Translations under genes and position numbers: made by a program
NCBI GenBank assembly: GCA_000151295.1
Contig: GG745333.1
Span: 545,327 to 562,063, forward strand
Reading direction: 5' to 3'
DNA: 16,737 bases
Origin: Allomyces macrogynus ATCC 38327
Lineage: Eukaryota > Blastocladiomycota > Blastocladiomycetes > Blastocladiales > Blastocladiaceae
Notes under the pieces: generated by a model
What the model saw: only the letters and a program-made list of their open reading frames with translations
What the model was told of the DNA's origin: nothing
Database searches by the model: none
Shown: positions 1 to 7,781 of the stretch, in pieces
Layout of the letters: every line of letters begins with the position of its first letter
How positions within the stretch are numbered: the first letter of the stretch is position 1

Positions 1-2
1 AC

Positions 3-905
3 TACTCGCTGTGTCGCCCGCTGCAGCATCCGCAGCGACGGCACCAGCGCCGAGTCCAGGTAAGCGCCGTCCCGGTCGCCTGCGCAAGTACCCGCTCCCG
101 GACGCCGCTGCTGGGCCGAGCGGAAGCGCCGCCGCCGCGGTCGCCGACGCGCAGCCCATCGACCCCGGTCAAGCGCGGTCCCGGGCGCCCGCGGAAACAT
201 CCGCTGCCCGCCAGCTCGCCACTCGCGCCGCCCCCCAAGCCGGCCGTGCCCATCAAGCGCGGTCCCGGCCGTCCGCGCAAGAACGCGACGCTCGACATAG
301 ACGTGGCGTCGTCGCCGATCAGGCGCGGCCCCAGTCGCTCGCGCAAGAATCCGGCACTCAACATGGATGTTGCGTCGTCACCGATCCGGCGTGGTCCCGG
401 TCGCCCGCGCAAGACCATGGCCGCGATTGCCTCGCCCAGGCCCGCCGCGCCTCTGGCGTCTGATATGGACGTGCCGTTCTCGTCACCCATCAAACGCGGT
501 CCCGGACGGCCGCGGAAGCAAGTAACTGCCGCGCCGATTATCGAGTCGGTCAGCTGGGGCGCTGCTGCTGCGGCCACTGCGCCAGGACCTGATCCGGGCG
601 TGACGGCAGGCGAGATCGACAAGGAGGTTCTCCCGCACACGCCGAAACCGGCCGTGCAGCAGGAAGTCCGCCGGCCGACGCCCGCATCGAAGCGCGCGCG
701 GTCCCCGCCCCCACCGCCGCCGGTCGGGGTGCGGCGGAGTACGCGCGTGCCGGTGCGCCGGAAGCTGTTTGACCAGGATGCCCGGATTGATCCGGACCTA
801 GTGGTCGGGTCGGACGCGTCGTCGAGTGTGGAGGAGGGGGATGAGAGCGATGGTGATGATGGGGACGCGTGGGGACCAGCGTCGAAGCGCGCGCGGGTGG
901 GGTAA
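3..905 (+). CDS. AT-hook DNA-binding protein, 5' end missing
   Basis: The reading frame is open from the window edge to TAA at 903-905, so the start lies upstream. It carries five AT-hook cores, KRGPGRPRK or close variants, at 171-197, 255-281, 321-347, 387-413 and 492-518. The third is degenerate (RRGPSRSRK). Spacing is 28, 22, 22 and 35 codons, and the middle units share a DVASSPI lead-in, so the array grew by duplication of a 66-nt unit. AT-hooks bind the minor groove of AT-rich DNA, so a nuclear chromatin role is expected. The C-terminus has basic nuclear-localisation-like patches (SKRARS, RRSTRVPVRRK), an acidic Ser/Asp/Glu run near 810-870 and a final SKRARVG. A sixth hook-like core, KRRPGRLRK at 62-88, sits in a different frame, so the first 150 nt need an unseen intron, an indel or decay. 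No catalytic domain is visible. The family (HMGA-like or other) cannot be decided. Confidence 0.78.
   Translation, partial: YSLCRPLQHPQRRHQRRVQVSAVPVACASTRSRTPLLGRAEAPPPRSPTRSPSTPVKRGPGRPRKHPLPASSPLAPPPKPAVPIKRGPGRPRKNATLDIDVASSPIRRGPSRSRKNPALNMDVASSPIRRGPGRPRKTMAAIASPRPAAPLASDMDVPFSSPIKRGPGRPRKQVTAAPIIESVSWGAAAAATAPGPDPGVTAGEIDKEVLPHTPKPAVQQEVRRPTPASKRARSPPPPPPVGVRRSTRVPVRRKLFDQDARIDPDLVVGSDASSSVEEGDESDGDDGDAWGPASKRARVG
171..518 (+). repeat. In-gene AT-hook repeat array
   Basis: Five in-frame copies of a (K/R)RGPGRPRK-coding segment. The copies starting at 255, 321 and 387 lie exactly 66 nt apart, and copies 321 and 387 also share the coding sequence for ASSPIRRGP. The regular period indicates tandem duplication within the gene. 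Confidence 0.8.
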
Positions 906-1199
906 TTGTTTCTCAGCTCGACAAGGGCACTGTGGGTCCATCAATATGATTGAGACGACGTGATGCTTGATGATTCTGTTCAGTTGACGCAAGTCCGAGC
1001 AGAGTGTGTGGCGCGAGAGCCGGATGTCAAAAGCGAAAAGCACCAAACGAAGCCCCAACAACCGCTGCCAGTCGCCGTCGCCTCCCCTCTACCCTCGTTT
1101 TTGGCCCCCTACGCGCCAGCACAGATCCGTCTTTGGCCTCGCGTCAAGTCAAGTCAGCTCAAGTTCATCCCAGCAGCAGCTCAAGTCAAGTGCCACGCC
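906..1199 (+). other. Intergenic region and leader of the Myb-like gene
   Basis: No independent gene is seen. The last part looks like a 5' leader. It holds five TCAAG copies (1144, 1149, 1159, 1181, 1186) just before an ATG in good initiation context. The Myb-like frame is open upstream to an in-frame ATG at 963, so a 79-residue N-terminal extension cannot be excluded. Confidence 0.5.
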
Positions 1200-2636
1200 A
1201 TGGCGTCGTCGTCGGGCGTGGTCCCGCCTCCCGCGCAGCCCGCCGTCCCCGCCGCGTCAACGACGAGCACGACGCCCAACGCGGCGCCCGAGCGCGGCGC
1301 GCGCGGCCCCAACTGGCAACCCGCCGAGGACGAGCTGCTCGCACGCAGCTGGCTCGCGGCGCTGCAAGAATCGGGCCGCGAGATCACGATTTCACCGTCG
1401 CTCGAAGTTTGGGGCCGCATCTATGCTAAATGGCTCGCGCACCGGAATGCCGACCTGCAGCACGAGCGCACACAGTCGGCGTTGCAGTCGCGGTGGGCTG
1501 ACAAGCTCTACAAGTCGCTGGTCAAGTTTGGTCGCGTGCTGACGCAAGCCTACGCGCAGGCCGTACCGGGCACGCCGCACCATGAAGTCGAGCAGCGCGC
1601 GCTCGGGCTCTACGCGCAGGACTCGCGCAAAGGGTTCCGGTCGCTCGGCGCGTATAATGCCGTGCGCCACTTGCCGCGGTTCGCGCCGCAGATCCCGGCC
1701 GGGTGGCCGCAGCCGGTGACAACGAGCGCGGTGGTACTGACCAGTGGTGGTGGGAGCAGTAGCAACAGCGCTCTGGTGCCGGCGCCTGTGCCTGTCGTGA
1801 CGCCGATCCCCGTCATTGCGCCCCACGCCCCGACCCCGCAGCAGGCAAGTCACATCACGCCGTCGTCGCTGTTTGCAACGGCACCGGTGCGTGTCGCGGC
1901 CCCGTCGGCACGCACGTCGGCATCTGCTGTGGCCACAACAGCGACGCATGTACCGGTGGTTGTGCACCCCGTGCCACCGCCACCACCGCCAGCCATGGAC
2001 GCGTCGCCGACAATGACCATGTCGCCGTCGCCGCCACCTCCATCGCCACCAGTCGCGTCGTCGTCGCGCTCGGCCGCGCGGCGGAGCGCAACCTCTGCGT
2101 CCGCCGCTGCATCAGCAACGGCCACGCCCGCGACCGGCAGCGGCGCGGCGACCCCCTCCCTTCGCATGACGGCCGCGGCCGCCGCCGAGCCGCAGATGCT
2201 CCCGCGCGCCGACTACTTTTACCCCGCGGGCATGCCGCCCATGTACGCCGCGGCTCCACCGGTCGCGCCGTGCGCGCACATGATGGTGGCCGACGCGATG
2301 GTGCAGGCCTGCGCACAGGCACTCATGGACAATGTGGCGATGCAGCGCGAGCGGTACGAGCTGGACCTGTTTGCGCGCCCCTTGGCCGACCTGGACCCGG
2401 ACCAGCAAGAGTACTTTCGCACGAAACGGCGGCGCGTGATCGAGCGGATGCGGCAAGGTGGGGAGACCGTGGGCGCGGATCGCGACTGGCCGTTTCGTGC
2501 GGCTGGGGCGAGTTCGGCGAGTGGTGGGGCGGGAAATGGGGCGGCGGGGAACCACCATCACGTTCATCCGCACGCGGACCATGGTGGGCCCGGTGGGCTC
2601 GAGGCGCTGCTGGGGAACACGGACGGACGGTATTGA
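1200..2636 (+). CDS. Myb/SANT-like protein, plant NAM/Harbinger-associated type
   Basis: Single-exon, 478 residues. The start at 1200 is preferred because of its gccATGGcg context; an in-frame ATG at 963 is the alternative. Residues 36-161 form a trihelix/Myb-like module: GPNWQPAEDELLARSW, then VWGRIYAKW, RTQSALQSRW, LYAQDSRKGF and a closing HLPRF. This order (W-x-x-x-EDELL, WxRIY, S-x-L-x-x-RW, K-x-F...L-x-x-xP) matches the DNA-binding domain of plant NAM-like/GST-T3-like proteins and Myb proteins linked to PIF/Harbinger transposons. Residues 165-370 are Ala/Pro/Ser/Thr low complexity with polyproline. Residues 374-419 form a charged helix (DPDQQEYFRTKRRRVIERM) like the C-terminal helix of the same plant families. 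A His-rich tail (HHHVHPHADH) ends the protein. The likely role is a sequence-specific nuclear factor. No DDE transposase lies nearby, so this is more likely a host or domesticated gene than an active element. The assignment rests on motif recognition only. Confidence 0.72.
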   Translation: MASSSGVVPPPAQPAVPAASTTSTTPNAAPERGARGPNWQPAEDELLARSWLAALQESGREITISPSLEVWGRIYAKWLAHRNADLQHERTQSALQSRWADKLYKSLVKFGRVLTQAYAQAVPGTPHHEVEQRALGLYAQDSRKGFRSLGAYNAVRHLPRFAPQIPAGWPQPVTTSAVVLTSGGGSSSNSALVPAPVPVVTPIPVIAPHAPTPQQASHITPSSLFATAPVRVAAPSARTSASAVATTATHVPVVVHPVPPPPPPAMDASPTMTMSPSPPPPSPPVASSSRSAARRSATSASAAASATATPATGSGAATPSLRMTAAAAAEPQMLPRADYFYPAGMPPMYAAAPPVAPCAHMMVADAMVQACAQALMDNVAMQRERYELDLFARPLADLDPDQQEYFRTKRRRVIERMRQGGETVGADRDWPFRAAGASSASGGAGNGAAGNHHHVHPHADHGGPGGLEALLGNTDGRY

Positions 2637-2993
2637 GTGAGCAGGTCACTTTTCCCCTGTTTATTGGAGTCGAGTTTCATGGCGCGGTTGGCGCATTGTT
2701 TGGCCCGGTCTTTTGCTGGCGTTTTCCTGGATTTGGGGCCGTGTTGCCCTCCGTTTGACCAAGACATTTATTTGTCCACTTGCAGTTTCTGTGCAACTGT
2801 CCGAGAAATGGTAGCGGCGTGTCCGTGCTGTGACCGCACCCGGCGTTCAGATCATGTGGTGGCGATGCGCGCGACGTTCAGCGCCAAAGGACTGAACGCC
2901 GAAATCGGTCATGATCGCCATCATCATTTTCGCGACACAAGAGCAAGGAACAGCGCGCACCATCAGCACTGGCCGCAACGCGCACCCAACACG
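2637..2993. other. Intergenic, upstream of the dsRNA-binding gene
   Basis: No gene is supported here. The stretch contains an inverted repeat (see 2841-2901) about 90 nt before the proposed ATG of the next gene. No clear TATA box was found. Confidence 0.5.
2841..2901. repeat. Inverted repeat upstream of dsRNA-binding gene
   Basis: CGGCGTTCAG at 2841-2850 is the exact reverse complement of CTGAACGCCG at 2892-2901. A further GTTCAG at 2876-2881 can pair with CTGAAC at 2892-2897 across a 10-nt loop. The site could be a dimeric regulator site or a leader hairpin. Function is unknown. Confidence 0.4.
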
Positions 2994-5685
2994 ATGGCCT
3001 CGACCATGACCGCAGCACTACCTGACGACCCTCCACCGCCTGTCGTGCGCCATCGCTCGCTGCGCGCCGTCGTCTTGCTCACGCACCACGCCGACACGCC
3101 GCCCGACGCGATGGGAGCGCTCGCATCGTTCCAGAGCGGCATTATTCCCGAGGTATCCACCCGAAACCAAGCATGAACAGAGACCGAAATGCAATCTAAC
3201 GCGAGCGCTCCATCGATTCATCAAGGATGTGCTGGTCGTTGTGCTCATGCAGCACGGCGGGTCGAGCACATGCGATCCACGGCATGCCATGATGGTCTGG
3301 GCCGTGGATCATGGTCAGACTATTGACGACGACAGCAGTGCTACCGCTTCTGCGCCATTGGTCGACTGGCGCGACCTGTACGACGCGTGGGTGCATCGTC
3401 ATGTCCTCTGCTCGTCAAAACGTCTCTTTCTATTCCAGGGCGCTCTGGTCCAGGTATGGACCAACGTTCCGTTACGGACTTGGTCATAATCTCCTGCGAC
3501 TGACCGCCTGACCGCTTTTTGCAGTCGGCCATCCAGCTTGTCCACAAGCTCCATGCGGCACTCGACCCGGCGGTGACCCTTGTCCTCATCGAGCCGCCAC
3601 CAGCTCTGCACGACCATCTCCCCGTCGTGCGCGCTTGCCGCCGCGTCGACACGCACCCGTCGGCGCACTCGGCCAACCTTCTCGCGTACCTGACGCTCAC
3701 TCTCAGTCCGCTCGACCGCCGCGCCCTACAGCAACTGTTCATTGACGTCATGCCGGTGCTTGATGCCGTTTCCGACACCCAGCCGTTGATGTCGCGGAAT
3801 GCGGACGTACAGCTGCTCGGCAAGGCAGCGGATCCGACTACCCGGGCCCGATTGCAGCTCCTGCTCACGCACCTTGTTCATGAGCACGTGCTTGTGCCCT
3901 ACACGACCGCATTCGGCGAGCTGCCGCGCGTCCATGCGCAACGCGGGATTCTCTACCTCGTCGACCACGACCAGTACCAGGCCATCGGCCAGGCGCTCGC
4001 GCGCGGCGAGATGCTGCCGTCGTTGACCAAGCCGGGCGAATCCATGTGCGTGCTGATCGTTCTCGTCATCCGTCCCGCTCTCAGCTGCACTTTCCTCACG
4101 ACACGTCCCACCCCCATAGACCGCTTCCGTTCCGCCCGATCCGCCCACATTGCGCGACGTGCTCATGTCTCCACGTCCCTCCACCTTCTCCACCTGCCGG
4201 CACACGCACCACCTACGCGCAGCTGCTCTACCAGCTCGTCGCTGACCCAGATCCGCCGCCCGATTTAGAGTGCCGTGAGGACCCAGATTCGGGCGAGTTC
4301 ACGTACCGCGTGCATGTGCGTGGGTTGATCGTTTACGGCACTGCGCGCCGAGACCGCGACGCGGCGCGCGAGTCGGCGGCGAAAGCGGCGCTGGTCCAGC
4401 TCGGCGTGATTGACGCGGATGCTGACGAGGCGTTGTTGCCAAGCGCGGTTCACGTGCTACGACCGGGACCGTTTGATGGCGCAACGTGCGGCACCAAGAC
4501 GCAGCTCCGTCCGCCACCGATCACCATCGACGGTCCCGGCACAGTCGCATCCCACTCGACCGCTGGCGGATTGAGTGGGAGTTACGGGTGGTCCAGCGGC
4601 GGGCGATGAGCCCGGTGCCGCGCCCGACCCGTCGACACCGATGCGCGAGGCAAGAGACTACCTGGCACGGAACGCTGCAAAAGTGACCTCGCCCGCACCC
4701 ATTGAGCCCCAAATTTTGCGCGGCGAGGCCGCGGCAGGGTGGGAGGCCACGAATACCAACACGTCCGCCCACGCGCACGACTGCTGACGACGTTGCCGTG
4801 CACAAGACCGGGTTCCCGACCGGCGCTGCGTGGCACGGGTCCGGCCACGCGAGCAGCTCGTGGGAACGCGCGAGCGCGTCACACGACGGTACCGGGTCGA
4901 GTTGGACGCGAAATATAGGCGCAGGTCCCGTCACGACGCACCGCACTGGCCCGTCGCTGCGTGCGGCATGGTCGCGAATCACGGATGCGCCACCACCACC
5001 GGCCGTTCCTACCGTCGACGCGACGACCATGGCCCGGTCCCGAGTCGCGTCGGTAGCGCCCCCGCATCCAAGCTCGGGCTCCGTAGAACCAAGCGCGTTC
5101 TCGGGATGGCGTGCCGTCGTGCCACACCCGACTCCACCAGCGCCACCAAGGCGTCACGTCATGTCCCACACCACTGGTCCCGCCGCGCCGTACCAAGCAC
5201 TAGCTCATGTCGCGTACCACGCAACAGGCCTATCCATGCCCGGTGCTACACGCCCAGTCGCATCGCACACGACCGGACCCGCCGCGTTCCGCTCCGCCGC
5301 ACCTCCACCACCGCCCGTACCCGTGTCTCCCGCGACCCCGACATCCGTCAACTCCGACCCCGCCCCACCAATCTCACCCATCGATCGCACCGATTATTCC
5401 CCACTGATCCAATTCCACCGCGCTGACATTGCCGGCGGCAACTACATCAGCAAGCTCGTCGAGTACCTGCAAAAGACCAAGTTGCCGCCAGGCACCGCCA
5501 AGTTCACGTTCATGACCGACGGCGCGCCTGCGGGTCCGACGGGGACGGGGCCCGTTCAATACGGCGCGACGCTCACGCTGTTTGGGCACCGGTTCTCGGT
5601 GCCGGTGCAGTACCGGCGCAAGCAGGATGCCAAGAACCAGGTGGCACGGCGCGCGATGGAAGGGTTGAATATGGTTCTGGATTGA
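2994..5685 (+). CDS. Protein with two dsRNA-binding domains and an unknown N-terminal domain
   Basis: Spliced gene. Proposed exons are 2994-3152, 3226-3453, 3525-4045 and 4120 to about 4580, then one or two junctions I cannot fix, then a final frame to TGA at 5683-5685. The first three introns (73, 71, 74 nt) have GTATCC, GTATGG and GTGCGT donors, CTAAC, CTGAC and CTCAC branch sites, and matching phases. The start ATG at 2994 has context acgATGGcc. Residues 1-300 are a globular, unrecognised region with hydrophobic strands (AVVLLTHH, VLVVVLMQHGG, TLVLIEPPP). Residues 333-398 are dsRBD 1: TYAQLLYQL, FTYRVHVRG and the helix-2 segment ARESAAKAALVQLG. A Pro/Thr-rich linker repeats (S/Y)H(T/A)TGP. 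dsRBD 2 (5440-5682) has NYISKLVEYLQ, a long loop, FSVPVQYRRKQDAKNQVA and a terminal LNMVLD. The helix-2 positive patch (RRKQDAK) suggests real RNA contact. No RNase III, ADAR or helicase domain is visible, so the partner or substrate is unknown. Confidence 0.78.
3153..3225 (+). other. Intron 1 of dsRNA-binding gene (73 nt)
   Basis: Donor GAG|GTATCC, branch-like CTAAC at 3196-3200 and acceptor TCAAG at 3225. It joins the frame starting at 2994 to the frame of the next exon in phase 0. Confidence 0.75.
3454..3524 (+). other. Intron 2 of dsRNA-binding gene (71 nt)
   Basis: Donor CAG|GTATGG, branch-like CTGAC, T-rich tract and acceptor TTTTTGCAG. Phase 0 on both sides. Confidence 0.85.
4046..4119 (+). 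other. Intron 3 of dsRNA-binding gene (74 nt)
   Basis: Donor CAT|GTGCGTG, branch-like CTCAC and acceptor CCATAG at 4119. A phase-2 junction restores the frame that encodes dsRBD 1. The later AG at 4222 does not fit the phase with this donor. Confidence 0.65.
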
Positions 5686-6163
5686 GGGTGGTTTGGAGGG
5701 TGGAGAAGTCGGGGGAATCTGATTTTGGTTGTGCGCTGGTTGTGTCAGGAGGTGACACCTTGTGTGGGAGAGAATGAAATTGTGTGGGAGAGAATGAAAT
5801 GACCAGGAATCCGAAATGCGCGCCAGTTTGTGGACTCTCGTTCGACCACGAACCCGCGCGTTAGAAATGCGGTGATTGCGAACTCGGACAAGGGGCTCGG
5901 TAGAATTACGCTCCTGACCATCAACTGAGTGAACGCATATGTTTCGGTTTGCCGGCCGAACGCTGGAGAAAAGGCAGAGCAATCAACCTGTACCGACTAC
6001 CGGTCTCGAAATAGATTTTCGGTTGACGCTGATTACACATCTGTTGAGGGCGAGCAATGGCTGCGACCAAACGCAAGGAGCAAAATGATTGTTTCAAATG
6101 CCAGACGCGATCCGGCTACCGCTTGCTATTAACTATCACCAATAATAAATACCAACCACATCA
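5686..6163. other. Intergenic between convergent genes
   Basis: This lies downstream of the dsRNA-binding gene and of the oppositely oriented LRR remnant A. Apart from a perfect 20-bp tandem duplication (5761-5800) I see nothing. It should hold the two 3' ends. Confidence 0.5.
5761..5800. repeat. Perfect 20-bp tandem duplication
   Basis: TGTGTGGGAGAGAATGAAAT occurs twice, head to tail, without mismatch. It is probably a slippage product in the 3' region of the dsRNA-binding gene. Confidence 0.9.
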
Positions 6164-7212
6164 TCAAAACGGCACGCGTGCGTCAATGACCGTAAACTTG
6201 GTCGCGAGCCGCTCCTTGGCTTCGCCTGACAGATCCGCATCGTGCGCATGCACCACCATTGGAGCCGCTGTCGCGCGCGGTGGGCATCCGCTGCAGCAAC
6301 GCAGTCGCAAACTTGTCACCAAGCGGCGTGCCGGAGATATTGAGCGCACGCAACGTGGTGGGCAGCGCCTACGCGGCTGCGTCATAATCGAGCAAGTCGG
6401 ATATATCCCGCAGCCCGAGCGTCTGCAATTGGGCCGGCAGCGTCGCGGCAGGGACCGTGGTCAAATAAACATTGCGTTTGAGGTCGAGGTGCAGCAGCGA
6501 CTTAAGCCAAACGAACCCGGCCAGACCATCGTCCGTGAAGTTGCAACGGAGAGTGACCAGGTTTGGCGGCACATTCCTTCCGATCTCGGCGGCCGACAGT
6601 GCCCGCCTAGCCACCCAGGCCCACAGCGACAGATCCGTGACGCAGGAAGTCGCGTCACCAAAAGCTCGAGCCCATTCGCTTCATCTTCGAATCACGCGCT
6701 CAGTCTCAGTTGCGTGAGCGTCGGTGCGAGCGGGAGTGTTTGGCAAGCCTCGACCGGTTCTCCGCACGTGGCGGCAACACGAGCAACCACCGGACGGGCT
6801 CCAAAAAATTGTCGAGGCTCGTAAGCGTCTGCGCAAACTTGCCAATGAGATGCAGCGGCACCGTCCCATTATTGCCGTTCAAGAAGAGCAGCGGCACGGG
6901 ATGATACTCGGTTCTCGTGCGAATGACGGCGTGCAGGCAGGGCGCATACAGGCTCGGTGCTGCAAGCGCCAGGAAGAGCACGGCAAGACGGCCAATTTCG
7001 GAGGAAAGCGCTCGCTTCCTCTCCAATTCGTCGATTTGGTGCTCGGAAGCGGTGCAGAGGAGGAGCAACTCGATAATGAGGTTGATAACAACGTCGGGCA
7101 TGCATTCGAGTCGTGGGACCGGCACCGCACGAACAGCGACGAATCGAAAGCTGAAGTCGGGTGGGCTATGGTGGCCAGCGCTGAAAAGAGTTCGAAAGCT
7201 GATTGCGATCAC
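6164..7212 (-). pseudogene. LRR protein remnant, copy A
   Basis: Read on the minus strand from a likely ATG at 7101. The N-terminal part (MPDVVINLIIELLLLCTASE, then VLFLALAAPSLYAPCLHAVI) is hydrophobic and loosely F-box-like. The C-terminal part holds leucine-rich repeats: VPPNLVTLRCNFTDDGL, LLHLDLKRN, LQTLGLRDI, LPTTLRALNISGTPLGDKF. Both parts align with copy B. The N-terminal match is offset by 2500 nt and the C-terminal match (6291 against 7917) by 1626 nt, so A lacks about 0.87 kb of the middle. An in-frame TAG (plus-strand 6369-6371) interrupts the LRRs. Shortly after QRMP the homologous frame shifts to one ending VIDARVPF and TGA at 6164. An unrecognised intron might rescue one break but is unlikely to rescue all. 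CpG remains abundant, unlike B. Function of the intact ancestor is unknown; LRR proteins usually bind other proteins. Confidence 0.72.
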
Positions 7213-7781
7213 GGTCGATGAAGCTAGTCGAGCGGGAAGATTGCATCAGTTGTTTTGAGGTCATAAACGCTCAAAATGATTTTGAGGGAGCGTGGGAGCG
7301 TGGGAGTGTGAAAGCGTGGATGGAGAGCATGGCTTCATGCCTCACAGGTACGATCAATCAAGCAGTGGCACCAACATTCGACGAAAGAAACGAAACAAGT
7401 GAATCAAAACCAATCTAATGCTTGGAATTGGACCCGCGAGCGGATATTTGTGAATTTTCAGAACACTCATTTTGAAACTTACTGGAACTGTTTGATCGCC
7501 AAGTGGAGGAAAGACTTTGTGCTGGCATCAGAGTGATGCTTGACCAGTCTTGAACTATGGTCGTGATAGCCGCTGATGCGGCACCCAAATATGAGCGCTG
7601 ATTGCGGCAGGAGTCTTGCTGCTATGTTTTTGCCGTCTTAGCATCAGCAGTGTCAACGTTGTTGCTAAACTCGCCTTCACCTTCAAGTGCCAGTGTCAGT
7701 GCAGCTTGATTCTGATGCAGCTCCATGCATCAATCACCATTTCTGATCGAGACCAGCCAATTAGCCACAATCAAAAGGCAT
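7213..7781. other. Intergenic between LRR remnants
   Basis: No gene is supported. It contains a short 8-bp tandem repeat (7286-7309). Base composition falls toward AT and CpG thins out to the right, in line with the decayed copy B. Confidence 0.5.
7286..7309. repeat. Three tandem 8-bp units
   Basis: GGGAGCGT, GGGAGCGT, GGGAGTGT. The third differs from the others by a C-to-T change at its CpG. Confidence 0.7.

Noticed and set aside
4120..4222. Intron ending at the CGCGCAG acceptor at 4222
   Set aside because: The AG-free stretch before it is suggestive, but the best donor at 4046 does not match its phase. Ending at 4119 gives a 74-nt intron like the others and keeps the first helix of dsRBD 1.
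6057..6824. Long plus-strand open frame of about 255 codons
   Set aside because: It is antisense to LRR remnant A. The minus strand gives recognisable LRRs with a paralogue in B; the plus-strand product is Arg/Gln/Ser-rich with no domain.
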